A DNA stretch of 64,000 nucleotides. Source: Gilliamella sp. N-G2. GTDB taxonomy: Bacteria; Pseudomonadota; Gammaproteobacteria; Enterobacterales; Orbaceae. The position numbers and the translations under genes were made by a program. The notes under the pieces were generated by a model. That model was given only the letters and a program-made list of their open reading frames with translations. It had not been told where the DNA came from and did not search any database. The DNA is taken from positions 62,001-126,000 of the forward strand of contig NZ_NAST01000002.1 of NCBI RefSeq assembly GCF_002142215.1. The letters run 5' to 3'. Below, in pieces: positions 11,367 through 20,561 of the stretch (position 1 is its first letter; every line of letters starts with the position of its first letter).

Positions 11367-13004
11367 ATGGCAAGCTCAAGTAAGTTAGCAAAAATAATTA
11401 AAATTAGAGCAATTTCAGCAATATGGATTATTCCCATAGTTACCGCAATTGTTGGTTTATGGATTATCTATGCTCATTTTGCTGATCGAGGTACTTCTTT
11501 TACTTTATTAGCTAAAGATGCAAGTGGTATTGTGGCCGGTAAAACAGTGATAAAAAATCGTAGTGTTGATGTCGGTATTGTTGATGAAGTGACATTATCT
11601 GATGATTACAAACAAGTCGTAATTAAAGGTAGAATTTATAACGATATGAATCCACTATTGAAAAATGATTCGATATTTTGGGTAGTTAAACCTGAAATTG
11701 GTCGTGATGGTGTAACAGGGTTAGGTACTATTTTATCCGGTGTTTATATTGAGCTTGTTTCCGGTAATGATACTCATAGCTTTAAAAACAATCCATTTGT
11801 GCTGTCTGATACACCTCCATTATCCGATCCAAGCATAAAAGGAATTCGTTTAAATTTAGATAGCGATCAAAGCGGTGTTGTGCCCCGTGGCGCTAAAGTA
11901 ATGTTTCGCGGCTATCATGTCGGTAATGTTGAGACATCCGAATTTGATGTTGAAGCACGAAAAATGAAGTATCAAATTTTCATTACCACGCCTTATGATG
12001 CATTAGTAACTGAAAATGTACGTTTTTGGAAAGAGGGAGGGATAAATTTAACGCTATCTTCTCGTGGTGCCAGCTTAGATGTGCCTTCTTTAGATGTTCT
12101 AATGTCAGGCGGTATCAGCTTTGATTTACCTGATGGCGCTAAATTGGGACAACCTGCTAAACAACATGATGTATATAAGTTATATGAAGATAGAAAATCA
12201 ATTCAAGATTCCCAATATACCGATTATAAGGAATTTATTATCATGCTTAATGATTCAATCTCTGGCTTAACCGAAGGTGCGCCAGTTGAATATCATGGCA
12301 TAAGACTCGGTACAGTAAGTAAAGTGCCGTTTTATACCACAGAAATGTTGCAAGAAAGATCAATCCTTAATCAAAGAGTACCGATACTAATCAAAATCGA
12401 ACCTGACAGATTAGCTGAATTGGTAGAAGATAAGATAGATATTGCTAATTTAATTATAAATGAGCAAAAAAATGGTTTGCGAGCATCATTAAAGACTTCA
12501 AATATGTTTACGGGGGCGCTCTATATTGATTTAGATTTTTATCCAGAGTTAAAAGACAAATATGATACTAAATTGGCTAAACAATATGGGTACGATACGA
12601 TTGAATCTACATCAACTGGATTTGCGCAAATTCAAGCAAAAATACTGCAATTATTAGATAATTTTAATAGTTTACCTGTTAACAATACTATGGAGCAATT
12701 TAATAAATCCTTAGAATCGAGTCAACGCTTAATGAATACCATAAATCAAATTATGGCAAGTAAAGAGATGCAAAATATGCCAAAAGATTTACAAAGAGCT
12801 ATGCGTTCATTAAATGAAGCGATGAAAGGAATACAACCAGGTTCACAACTTAATACACAAATGAATGAAAGTTTACAGAAAATTCAGCAAATGATGGATG
12901 AATTAACTCCTTTACTTCATACGCTAAATAATAAAAGTAACGCATTGATCTTCTCTTCACCAAACAAAAAAGATGAAGAACCAAAAGCCAGAGGAAATAA
13001 ATAA
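11367..13004 (+). CDS. pqiB: MCE-family intermembrane transport protein PqiB
   Basis: 545-residue protein with one N-terminal membrane anchor (ISAIWIIPIVTAIVGLWIIY, residues ~13-32) and three successive MCE domains (starting near residues 43, 156 and 288, each with the GTxFTL / GLxxGApVxYxGxxVGxV pattern). A long C-terminal helical region rich in Gln/Met/Asn follows. In E. coli PqiB the MCE rings stack and the helices make a needle that spans the periplasm to the outer membrane. Length matches E. coli PqiB (546 aa). The gene ends in a TAATG overlap with pqiC. Confidence 0.95.
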   Translation: MASSSKLAKIIKIRAISAIWIIPIVTAIVGLWIIYAHFADRGTSFTLLAKDASGIVAGKTVIKNRSVDVGIVDEVTLSDDYKQVVIKGRIYNDMNPLLKNDSIFWVVKPEIGRDGVTGLGTILSGVYIELVSGNDTHSFKNNPFVLSDTPPLSDPSIKGIRLNLDSDQSGVVPRGAKVMFRGYHVGNVETSEFDVEARKMKYQIFITTPYDALVTENVRFWKEGGINLTLSSRGASLDVPSLDVLMSGGISFDLPDGAKLGQPAKQHDVYKLYEDRKSIQDSQYTDYKEFIIMLNDSISGLTEGAPVEYHGIRLGTVSKVPFYTTEMLQERSILNQRVPILIKIEPDRLAELVEDKIDIANLIINEQKNGLRASLKTSNMFTGALYIDLDFYPELKDKYDTKLAKQYGYDTIESTSTGFAQIQAKILQLLDNFNSLPVNNTMEQFNKSLESSQRLMNTINQIMASKEMQNMPKDLQRAMRSLNEAMKGIQPGSQLNTQMNESLQKIQQMMDELTPLLHTLNNKSNALIFSSPNKKDEEPKARGNK

Positions 13005-13588
13005 TGTTCAAATCGATTCGATGTTTTAAAATTACACTATTGATAGCATTATTAGCGGTAATGGTGGGTTGTTCATCAAATACCGAAAGAAAAAATTATT
13101 TTCAATTAACGAGTAATTTAGTTAATGTTGATTCAGTGACGAATCACTCGACCAATAAGTTTATTTGGATTGAGTCTATTGAAGTAGCCAGTTTTTTAAA
13201 TAAATCAGGTATTGTTTTACAAACACAAGATATAAAATATGTCACAGCAACCAATAATTTATGGGCATCGACACTGTCTCAACAATTTTCAGATCGATTA
13301 GCGCAGGATCTAACCCAACTTTTACCTAATTATTTAGTTTCAACCAAATCTATTACTACACCTACCTTAACAATTAAGCTTTTTATTGATGGTTTCCATG
13401 GTAGTTATAATGGAGATGCAGTGATAAAAGGACGCTGGGTAGTGACAGATAATAAAGGACAAATTAGGACTAAATTTATTGATCGTCATGTGCCATTGGC
13501 AAAAAATGGGTATGACGCACTGGTAAAAGCCTTATCGCAAGGTTGGCAAGATGAAGAATTTGAATTTGCAAATTCAATCAAATATTAG
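13004..13588 (+). CDS. pqiC: Intermembrane transport lipoprotein PqiC
   Basis: 194-residue outer-membrane lipoprotein. The signal peptide ends in a lipobox (VMVGC, Cys at residue ~23) followed by SSN, compatible with sorting to the outer membrane. The rest matches the ABC-type transport auxiliary lipoprotein family (IWIESIEVASFLNKSGIVLQT; LRAQD-like central strands). Its ATG overlaps the pqiB stop by one base and GAGG lies within pqiB, indicating translational coupling. It is the last gene of the operon, followed by a hairpin. Confidence 0.92.
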   Translation: MFKSIRCFKITLLIALLAVMVGCSSNTERKNYFQLTSNLVNVDSVTNHSTNKFIWIESIEVASFLNKSGIVLQTQDIKYVTATNNLWASTLSQQFSDRLAQDLTQLLPNYLVSTKSITTPTLTIKLFIDGFHGSYNGDAVIKGRWVVTDNKGQIRTKFIDRHVPLAKNGYDALVKALSQGWQDEEFEFANSIKY

Positions 13589-13598
13589 TTATTGTTTA

Positions 13599-13626
13599 AC
13601 ATTCCGCCTATATAATGGCGGAATGT
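13599..13626. terminator. Bidirectional hairpin between pqiC and pabB
   Basis: Perfect 10-bp stem ACATTCCGCC / GGCGGAATGT with an 8-nt AT loop, 10 bases after pqiC and 24 bases from the end of convergent pabB. There is no long T run on either side, so termination is probable, not certain. Confidence 0.65.
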
Positions 13627-13649
13627 CATCGGTAGTTGATTTCAAATTA

Positions 13650-15389
13650 TCATAACTGTTTTTTCAATTCACTAAATACCTGCTCATCAATCTCAATCCA
13701 ACCACGAACACTATTAATAAATGCTATTTTGTCGGCCAGTAAAATATCTTTTTTGTTAATCGTTTTCTCAATTAATTTATGCTGATTTAAATAATGTTGT
13801 CGCATTGTGCCAGCTAATAATCCTGATGTAATGGCAGGCGTTATCCATTCATCATTAATTAATAAAGCGATATTACCATTAACAAACTCGGTTATTTCAT
13901 CATTTTGATTATAATTGATAAATTCTTGACCAATTGTCAATTGAGGAAAATGTTGCCGATTGTTTGTTTTATGATAGAGAAAAACATTGTGTTTATCGAC
14001 ACATTTAGGCGCAAAAGCTATATTATCAATCACCATTGAGGTGGTAAGCAAATCTATGCTTATTTCTGATTGTCCAGATTTTGATTGCAAAAGTCTGACT
14101 TTATATTTTCCTAATGGATATTTTTTGGCTAGCTTCGTTAATGTCAGTTTGATTGTTTGAATATCACATGTAAAATCAAAATATTGCGTTGAGTCATTCA
14201 ATCTGTCCAAATGTGCATTAAGTAAAAAAAACTCTCCATTTTCTAGCAATAAGGTTTCAATAATATATTCAGGCATAGATAAAGTTCTATGCAAAATAGC
14301 TGTTTTCGCTAAGACTTCATTATATTCATCATTGGCGTTGGAATCCCAGGTAATACCTCCGCCAACACCATAATTTAACTGTTGATTATTAATGGTTAAG
14401 GTACGTATTGGAATATTAAATATCGCCTTTTTCATAAAAGGCTCAATATAACCAATTGAGCCACAATATACGCCACGAGCTGAATTCTCAATATTACTAA
14501 TAATTTGCATGGTACTTGCTTTAGGCGCTCCAGTGATTGAGCCACATGGGAACAGTGCTTGCAAAAGTTGATACAAGTTAATATTATCTTTTAATATTCC
14601 TTGAATAGTCGAGGTTAGTTGCCATACCGTTGGATATTTTTCTGCGGTAAATAAATGTGGAACGGTTACCGAACCAGGTTCTGAAATTTTGCTTAAATCA
14701 TTACGCAGTAAATCAACAATCATCATATTTTCAGCAAGATTTTTTTCTGATTTCAACAACTTTATTTGTTGTTTATCTTGTTGTGTCGTCAACCCTCGTG
14801 CGGTAGTACCTTTCATTGGTTTCGTTGTAATAGTTTTATCTTCTAATTTAAAAAATAGCTCAGGGGATATAGACAAAATATGATAATTTTCAAATTCTAT
14901 ATAGGTACAATAATTGGCAAGATTATTTTTTTGTAGAAAGTGATAATAATCTAAAGGATTGCCATTAAATGGTGAACTGAATTGGATGGTATAATTGGTT
15001 TGGTAAGTATTACCTAATTCAATTTGCGAACGAATAAAGTCAATTTTTTGCTGATATTCGTTAATATCAGTATCACAAGATAACTTTAAAGATAATGGTG
15101 AAAAGTGAACTGAATCTGGAATCTGCTCACTTGTATACTTATCAAAAATACCAAATAAAAGTAATGGTAAATCATGATTTGAATTTTTTATAATTTTGGT
15201 TTTATTGCTTTCACTAAATCCCATAGCACTTTCATAAGCAAGATAACCACAAGCGTAATAACCTTTATTCGTGAAGTTTTCTATCTCATCAATGAGCTTT
15301 TTAATAGATCTATAATCGTTTGGTTTTATAATTTTGATTGGATCACGAAAACATTTACGTTCACCTTCAAAATCGATATAAATTTTCAT
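13650..15389 (-). CDS. pabB: Aminodeoxychorismate synthase component I fused to a PabC-type lyase
   Basis: 579-residue two-domain enzyme for 4-aminobenzoate. Residues ~95-355 are a chorismate-binding domain (FIRSQIELGNTYQTNYTIQF, SPELFFKLEDKTITTKPMKGT, PCGSITGAPK, GVYCGSIGY). Residues ~365-579 are a class IV aminotransferase-like domain (IIETLLLENGEFFLLNAHLDRL ... FINSVRGWIEID), the 4-amino-4-deoxychorismate lyase activity normally on separate PabC. Together with PabA it converts chorismate and glutamine to 4-aminobenzoate for folate. The start MKIYIDFEG at 15389 lies one base after the pabA stop; an ATG at 15401 would overlap pabA. The E. coli proteins are not fused. Confidence 0.92.
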   Translation of the reverse strand: MKIYIDFEGERKCFRDPIKIIKPNDYRSIKKLIDEIENFTNKGYYACGYLAYESAMGFSESNKTKIIKNSNHDLPLLLFGIFDKYTSEQIPDSVHFSPLSLKLSCDTDINEYQQKIDFIRSQIELGNTYQTNYTIQFSSPFNGNPLDYYHFLQKNNLANYCTYIEFENYHILSISPELFFKLEDKTITTKPMKGTTARGLTTQQDKQQIKLLKSEKNLAENMMIVDLLRNDLSKISEPGSVTVPHLFTAEKYPTVWQLTSTIQGILKDNINLYQLLQALFPCGSITGAPKASTMQIISNIENSARGVYCGSIGYIEPFMKKAIFNIPIRTLTINNQQLNYGVGGGITWDSNANDEYNEVLAKTAILHRTLSMPEYIIETLLLENGEFFLLNAHLDRLNDSTQYFDFTCDIQTIKLTLTKLAKKYPLGKYKVRLLQSKSGQSEISIDLLTTSMVIDNIAFAPKCVDKHNVFLYHKTNNRQHFPQLTIGQEFINYNQNDEITEFVNGNIALLINDEWITPAITSGLLAGTMRQHYLNQHKLIEKTINKKDILLADKIAFINSVRGWIEIDEQVFSELKKQL

Positions 15390-15390
15390 T

Positions 15391-15963
15391 TTAATTACCA
15401 TTAACAAAGTTGCTAATTATTTTTAAACCAAATTCTGTCTTAATTGCCTCAGGGTGAAATTGTACCGATTCAATTGGCAGTTTTTTATGGCGTAATCCCA
15501 TAATTAATCCTTGCCTATTTTTAGCGGTGACTATTAAAGGTGATTCATTTGATGGCAAATTAGTTTGGGCAATTAGAGAATGATACCTTACTACAGATAG
15601 TGGATTTTTAATCCCGACAAATAAGCCTTGTTCATCATGAGTAATTTCATCAATTTTACCATGTATTGGTACTGGTGCTTTAACAATGCTATAACCAAAA
15701 TATTGTGCAATTGCTTGATGACCTAAACAAATGCCAAGGATTGGGCAGTGATTAGCAAAACAATTGATCGCCGATAATGATATTCCGGCATTATCGGGTG
15801 TTCCTGGCCCCGGAGAAATGACCATTTTGGAAAACGATAATTGTTTTAATTCATCAATAGATTTTTCATCATTTTTGATGACCATAACTTCGGCTCCCAC
15901 ACGGCAAAGGTAATCATAGATATTAAAAGTAAAAGAATCGTAATTATCAATTAGAAGAATCAA
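15391..15963 (-). CDS. pabA: Aminodeoxychorismate synthase component II (glutamine amidotransferase)
   Basis: 190-residue class I glutamine amidotransferase that supplies ammonia to PabB. The catalytic triad is visible: Cys in GICLGHQAI (~residue 77), and His and Glu in SVQFHPEAI near the C terminus. The oxyanion motif SPGPGTPDNAG is also present. There is no ATG at the N terminus. TTG at 15963 gives ILLIDNYDSF directly after Met, matching E. coli PabA, so I prefer it over a TTG four codons earlier. A TTG start implies low expression. The same family includes TrpG; the adjacent pabB decides for PabA. Confidence 0.92.
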   Translation of the reverse strand: MILLIDNYDSFTFNIYDYLCRVGAEVMVIKNDEKSIDELKQLSFSKMVISPGPGTPDNAGISLSAINCFANHCPILGICLGHQAIAQYFGYSIVKAPVPIHGKIDEITHDEQGLFVGIKNPLSVVRYHSLIAQTNLPSNESPLIVTAKNRQGLIMGLRHKKLPIESVQFHPEAIKTEFGLKIISNFVNGN

Positions 15964-16005
15964 AATAGTACCCAATGCTTAATAATTATAAAAAAGGAGG
16001 TTTTA

Positions 16006-16053
16006 ATGAGTGACTGGCGATTCTATTATAAAAAGCGGTGCTATATAAAGTAA
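16006..16053 (+). CDS. Possible 15-residue aromatic-rich peptide
   Basis: ATG preceded by a strong AAAAAGGAGG ribosome binding site with ideal spacing, encoding MSDWRFYYKKRCYIK. It is followed 43 bases later by a strong terminator. Five of the 15 residues are aromatic and five basic. The layout is that of a leader peptide or small-peptide mRNA. It lies on the strand opposite pabA and upstream of rspA. I do not recognise it; function and expression are unknown. Confidence 0.4.
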   Translation: MSDWRFYYKKRCYIK

Positions 16054-16096
16054 TTAATTACTTATTAAAAAACTATCTAATACTATATTAGACATT

Positions 16097-16150
16097 TAAA
16101 AACCCTGTTCCTTAAAAATTTTCAAAAAAAATTGAGGAACGGGGTTTTTT
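16097..16150 (+). terminator. Strong terminator upstream of rspA
   Basis: Arms AAAACCCTGTTCCT and AGGAACGGGGTTTT pair with one T-G wobble and are followed by T6 on the plus strand. Bases are also T-rich on the minus side, so it may work both ways. It isolates the rspA cluster from whatever is transcribed before it. Confidence 0.85.
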
Positions 16151-16176
16151 ATTACTTATTTCTCATAAATTTAATA

Positions 16177-16200
16177 ATTATGTGATCAATATCACATAAT
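16177..16200. promoter_or_regulatory. CRP binding site upstream of rspA
   Basis: Perfect palindrome with 10-bp arms ATTATGTGAT and ATCACATAAT around CAAT. It contains TGTGA-N6-TCACA, the full CRP consensus. It is 73 bases before the rspA start and predicts cAMP-CRP activation, that is, catabolite repression of the sugar-acid cluster. Confidence 0.85.
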
Positions 16201-16272
16201 TATTCTAATCTACTTGTATGGTAGTATTGTTTAGATTAAAGTTTGTTCGTTAATCATTTTTAGAGGTATTAA

Positions 16273-17487
16273 ATGAAAATCGTAAAAGCGGAAGTTTTTG
16301 TGTGTAGTCCAGGAAGGAACTTTGTAACATTAAAAATCACTACAGATTCAGGGGTATATGGAGTTGGTGATGCGACACTCAACGGACGAGAATTATCTGT
16401 CGCATCATATCTTAAAGATCATCTTTGCCCCCAATTAATCGGGCGAGATGCTAGTCAAATAGAAGATATCTTTCAATATTTTTATAAAGGTGCTTATTGG
16501 CGTCGTGGGCCGGTGACCATGTCGGCGATATCGGCCATTGATATGGCGTTATGGGATATCAAAGGCAAAGTCGCCAATATGCCACTTTATCAATTATTGG
16601 GTGGTGCTTCACGTACTGGTGTTATGGTTTATTGCCATACCACAGGTAAAGATATTGAAGAAGCGCTAGATGATTATGCTAAACATAAAGAGATGGGCTT
16701 CAAAGCCATTCGCGTTCAATGTGGTATTCCGGGAATGAAGACCACATACGGTCAAAGTAAAGGTAAAAACTTAGCTTACGAACCGGCTACTCGAGGTAAC
16801 TATCCAGAAGAGCAATTTTGGGCAACTGACAAATATCTTGATTTCACACCAAAATTATTTGAGGCAGTAAGAAATAAATTTGGTTTTAATGAACATCTAT
16901 TGCATGACATGCACCATCGTTTAACCCCAATTGAAGCAGCTCGATTTGGCAAAAGTATTGAAGACTATCGTCTATTTTGGATGGAAGATCCCACACCAGC
17001 AGAAAATCAAGAGTGCTTCCGTTTAATTCGTCAACATACCGTAACACCAATTGCTGTCGGTGAAGTATTCAATAGCATATGGGATTGTAAACAGTTAATT
17101 GAAGAACAACTGATTGATTATATTCGAACCACGATAACTCATGCTGGTGGTATTACACATATGCGCCGGATTGCTGATTTTGCGGCACTTTATCAAGTTA
17201 GAACTGGTTCGCATGGTCCATCTGATTTATCTCCAATTTGTCATGCAGCAGCTCTGCATTTTGATATGTGGGTACCTAACTTTGGTGTACAAGAATTTAT
17301 GGGTTATTCCGAACAGATGTTAGAAGTTTTCTCTCCTAATTGGACCTTTAATGATGGTTATATGCATCCAAGTGACAAACCTGGATTAGGAATCGATTTT
17401 GATGAAAAACTTGCTGCAAAATATCCATACAATCCTGCTTATTTGCCAATTGCTCGTCTAGAAGATGGCACATTGTGGAATTGGTAA
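16273..17487 (+). CDS. rspA: RspA-type D-mannonate dehydratase (enolase superfamily)
   Basis: 404-residue enolase-superfamily enzyme, same length as E. coli RspA and very similar throughout ([10 protein letters not shown] start, [42 protein letters not shown] end). Metal ligands are recognisable in the LHDMHHR, MEDPTP and GEVFNS segments. The family dehydrates D-mannonate to 2-keto-3-deoxygluconate; RspA members vary in activity, and RspA was first named from a starvation-signalling phenotype. Adjacent fructuronate-reductase-like and transporter genes favour mannonate catabolism here. AGAGG precedes the ATG. Confidence 0.93.
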   Translation: MKIVKAEVFVCSPGRNFVTLKITTDSGVYGVGDATLNGRELSVASYLKDHLCPQLIGRDASQIEDIFQYFYKGAYWRRGPVTMSAISAIDMALWDIKGKVANMPLYQLLGGASRTGVMVYCHTTGKDIEEALDDYAKHKEMGFKAIRVQCGIPGMKTTYGQSKGKNLAYEPATRGNYPEEQFWATDKYLDFTPKLFEAVRNKFGFNEHLLHDMHHRLTPIEAARFGKSIEDYRLFWMEDPTPAENQECFRLIRQHTVTPIAVGEVFNSIWDCKQLIEEQLIDYIRTTITHAGGITHMRRIADFAALYQVRTGSHGPSDLSPICHAAALHFDMWVPNFGVQEFMGYSEQMLEVFSPNWTFNDGYMHPSDKPGLGIDFDEKLAAKYPYNPAYLPIARLEDGTLWNW

Positions 17488-17511
17488 CTAGAAATAATTA
17501 AGGAAATTAAT

Positions 17512-18846
17512 ATGTCAACTTTAGAAACAATAGAAGAAAAAGAAAAACGAAATATCATAAGACGTGTAGCTGTTGCATCATCAATTGGAACCGCTGCAGA
17601 ATATTATGATTTTTTTGCATATGGGACTGCAGCGGTACTCTTTTTTGGTCAACTGTTTTTTCCTAGTAATGATCCTTTTATTAGTACTCTTGCTGCATTT
17701 GCTACTTATGCCGTAGGTTTTTTTGCAAGACCTATTGGTGGTATTGTTTTTGGTCATATGGGCGATAAAGTAGGAAGAAAAAAAGCGTTAGTCATTACTA
17801 TTTTAATTGTTGGATTAGGAACATTCGTTATTGGTTTATTACCTACTTATGCATCAATTGGTTGGTGGGCACCTGTAATTCTAATTTTAATTAGAGTGTT
17901 GCAAGGATTTGGTGTCGGTGGTGAACAAGCTGGTGCTGTGTTGATGACAGCGGAATATTCTCCACCTAAAAAGCGCGGATTTTTCTCTAGTTGGGTACAA
18001 ATAGGCGCACCACTTGGTTTTTTGTTACCTTCAGCACTTTTTGCTTTATTAACATCATTACTTTCGGAAGAACAAATGCTTGATTTTGGTTGGAGAATAC
18101 CATTTTTATTAAGTTTACTTTTGGTAATATTGGGATTATTTATCCGATTACGTATTGACGAATCACCAGTTTTTGAAAAAATTAGACAAACTAAAGCTGT
18201 TGAATCTTCAATGCCACTTAAAGATGTTATGAAAAATTATCCGGGGATTGTTGCTAAAGGGGTTGGCGCAAAACTAATTGAAGCATGTTCATTTGCTATG
18301 TTTACAGTGATTGTTTTGGCCTATGTAAATGTAAATCAATTTAATAAAAGTTATGTATTAGATGCAATAATTGTTGCTGTAGTCATCGAGATTTTTACTA
18401 TCCCATTAATGGGTGCTTTATCGGATAAATGGGGAAGAAAAAGAGTCTATATACTTGGCGCTCTTCTTCAAGTAATTTTTATTGTTCCATTTTTCTTAAT
18501 GATCAATACCCAGAATTATATTTTAATTCAGTTGGCAATGATAATCGTTTTACCTATTGGGCATGCTATGTGTTATGCGCCACAAGCATCATTCTTCCCT
18601 GAATTATTCCCAACCGCAATTCGTTGTAGTGGTATTGCGTTGATATGGCAGGTTGGCTCATTAATTGGAAGTGGAATTTTAGGGCTTTGTGCGGTTAAGA
18701 TTTTACAAATGTGTAGTGGACATTATTCTGGTTTAGCCTTATATGTTGGTACATTAGGTATTTTATCAGTTATTGGTATTGCGTTATTGCCAGAAACAGC
18801 ACCTAATAAAATTAATAAAGAATACCAACAATGGGTTGGAAAATAA
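17512..18846 (+). CDS. MHS-family MFS sugar-acid transporter
   Basis: 444-residue, 12-helix major facilitator of the metabolite:H+ symporter group. The signature loop GDKVGRKKALV after helix 2 and the repeat SDKWGRKRVYILG in the second half are clear, with RVLQGFGVGGEQAGA in helix 4. It is more like E. coli YhjE than YdfJ in my reading. Position between rspA and uxuB, 24 bases after rspA with AAGGA before its ATG, indicates one operon, and import of a hexuronate or aldonate is the natural inference. The exact substrate cannot be read from sequence. Confidence 0.85.
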   Translation: MSTLETIEEKEKRNIIRRVAVASSIGTAAEYYDFFAYGTAAVLFFGQLFFPSNDPFISTLAAFATYAVGFFARPIGGIVFGHMGDKVGRKKALVITILIVGLGTFVIGLLPTYASIGWWAPVILILIRVLQGFGVGGEQAGAVLMTAEYSPPKKRGFFSSWVQIGAPLGFLLPSALFALLTSLLSEEQMLDFGWRIPFLLSLLLVILGLFIRLRIDESPVFEKIRQTKAVESSMPLKDVMKNYPGIVAKGVGAKLIEACSFAMFTVIVLAYVNVNQFNKSYVLDAIIVAVVIEIFTIPLMGALSDKWGRKRVYILGALLQVIFIVPFFLMINTQNYILIQLAMIIVLPIGHAMCYAPQASFFPELFPTAIRCSGIALIWQVGSLIGSGILGLCAVKILQMCSGHYSGLALYVGTLGILSVIGIALLPETAPNKINKEYQQWVGK

Positions 18847-18894
18847 AACGACAAAATAATGATTATTTCAATTAATTATTAATCAGAGATTTTT

Positions 18895-20376
18895 ATGAGA
18901 TTATCAAATCAAACTTTATCACAACTACCTAAGGAGGTAGTTGTTCCAACTTATGATAGAAGCAAAATTAAAACCAAAATTGTTCATCTTGGTTTTGGTG
19001 CTTTTCATCGAGCTCATCAAGCAGTTTATACGGATATACTAGCTGCACAGCATGATAGCGATTGGGGATACTGTGAAGTTAACTTGATTGGTGGTGAAGC
19101 TCAAATCCAAGATTTAAAACAACAAGATTGTTTATTTAGTGTATGTGAAATGTCCTATGATAACTGGAATACTCGTGTTGTAGGCGTTGCAAAAGAAGCA
19201 TTACATGCAGATATTGATGGAATACAAAAAGTCTTAGCTGTGATGACCCGTCCTGAAATTGCGATTGTGTCAATAACGGTAACCGAAAAAGGTTATTGTT
19301 ATCTGCCATCGACAGCATCAATTGATACCAATAATCCATTAATTAGTCATGATATTGCCAATCCTCATGCACCTAAATCTGTTCCGGGTGTCATTGTTGA
19401 AGCGTTACGTTTACGTAAAGAACAGGGATTAAAACCATTTACGGTGATGTCTTGTGATAATATGCCTGAAAATGGACATGTTACACGTAATGTTGTTTTA
19501 GCATTGGCTAAACTGCGAGATCCTGATTTAGCCCAATGGATCGATGATAATGTGACGTTTCCATCTACAATGGTTGACCGAATCGTACCAGCCGCAACGC
19601 CAGAAACTATGGCAAAAATAAATAAACAACTAGGTGGTATTGATGATCCCGCCGGTATTGCCGGCGAACCATTTAGACAATGGGTTATTGAGGATAATTT
19701 TGTGGCAGGTCGCCCCCAATGGCAAAAAGCGGGTGCAGAATTAGTTAATGATGTATTGCCATATGAAGAAATGAAGTTACGCATGTTAAATGGTAGCCAT
19801 TCATTTTTTGCATATTTAGGCTATCTAGCTGGTTATTTACATATTGATGAATGTATGCAGGATGCTAATTATGTTAAAGCTGCTAGGCATTTAATGCTAA
19901 ATGAACAAGCAACGACGTTGCGAGTTAAAGATGTTGATCTACCTGCTTATGCTGATTCTCTACTTGATCGTTATCGAAATACTGGTTTAAAACATCGGAC
20001 ATGGCAAATTGCAATGGATGGGACATTGAAGTTACCTCAACGAATGCTTGATTCAATTCGTTATCACTTAGCTGATAATACTGCATTTGATTGTCTTGCT
20101 TTAGGTGTCGCAGCTTGGATGCGCTACGTTAGTGGGGTTGATGATGCGGGTAAAGCTATTGAAGTGAGTGATCCGTCAATTATGCAAATAACTGACCTTG
20201 TCGCACATAGTAACGATGATGAAAATAGAGTAAAAGCGTTATTGTCTTTAACTCATGTATTTGGGAGGGACTTGCCACATAATCAACTTTTTGTAAATAA
20301 GGTAAAAAATGCCTATCTGTCATTACGAGATTTAGGTGCTAAACAGACAGTTAAAAATTTAACTGAACTTTTTTAG
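18895..20376 (+). CDS. uxuB: Fructuronate reductase-like mannitol dehydrogenase family oxidoreductase
   Basis: 493-residue NAD-dependent dehydrogenase. N-terminal Rossmann region IVHLGFGAFHRAHQA; the catalytic block EEMKLRMLNGSHSFFAYLGYLAGY carries the conserved Lys, Asn and His; RHRTWQIAMDGTLKLPQRMLD-like segment near residue 370. It resembles both E. coli UxuB and its paralogue YdfI, which in E. coli lies near rspA, so the symbol is functional rather than strictly orthologous. It would interconvert D-fructuronate and D-mannonate, feeding RspA. Third gene of the cluster, ending just before a strong terminator. Confidence 0.85.
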   Translation: MRLSNQTLSQLPKEVVVPTYDRSKIKTKIVHLGFGAFHRAHQAVYTDILAAQHDSDWGYCEVNLIGGEAQIQDLKQQDCLFSVCEMSYDNWNTRVVGVAKEALHADIDGIQKVLAVMTRPEIAIVSITVTEKGYCYLPSTASIDTNNPLISHDIANPHAPKSVPGVIVEALRLRKEQGLKPFTVMSCDNMPENGHVTRNVVLALAKLRDPDLAQWIDDNVTFPSTMVDRIVPAATPETMAKINKQLGGIDDPAGIAGEPFRQWVIEDNFVAGRPQWQKAGAELVNDVLPYEEMKLRMLNGSHSFFAYLGYLAGYLHIDECMQDANYVKAARHLMLNEQATTLRVKDVDLPAYADSLLDRYRNTGLKHRTWQIAMDGTLKLPQRMLDSIRYHLADNTAFDCLALGVAAWMRYVSGVDDAGKAIEVSDPSIMQITDLVAHSNDDENRVKALLSLTHVFGRDLPHNQLFVNKVKNAYLSLRDLGAKQTVKNLTELF

Positions 20377-20412
20377 CACTATAAATGCAACCAACAATAA
20401 TTGATAATAACT

Positions 20413-20449
20413 AAGGTGTAATAGCTTATTTAAGTCATTACACCTTTTA
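20413..20449 (+). terminator. Terminator of the rspA operon
   Basis: Perfect 10-bp stem AAGGTGTAAT / ATTACACCTT with a 14-nt loop and a TTTTAT tail, 37 bases after uxuB. It separates the operon from its regulator gene. Confidence 0.88.
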
Positions 20450-20561
20450 TAGTCATCATTCTAGTTATTTAATATATATAGTATTTTTTTAAAAAAACTT
20501 TTCTTATATTTAAAAATCACCTACTATTTATTGTAATTAATTGATTATATAAAAATGCTAT

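Noticed and set aside
19365-19784. 139-codon open frame antisense to uxuB
   Set aside because: Mirrors the codon structure of uxuB; no ribosome binding site and protein-like features are absent.
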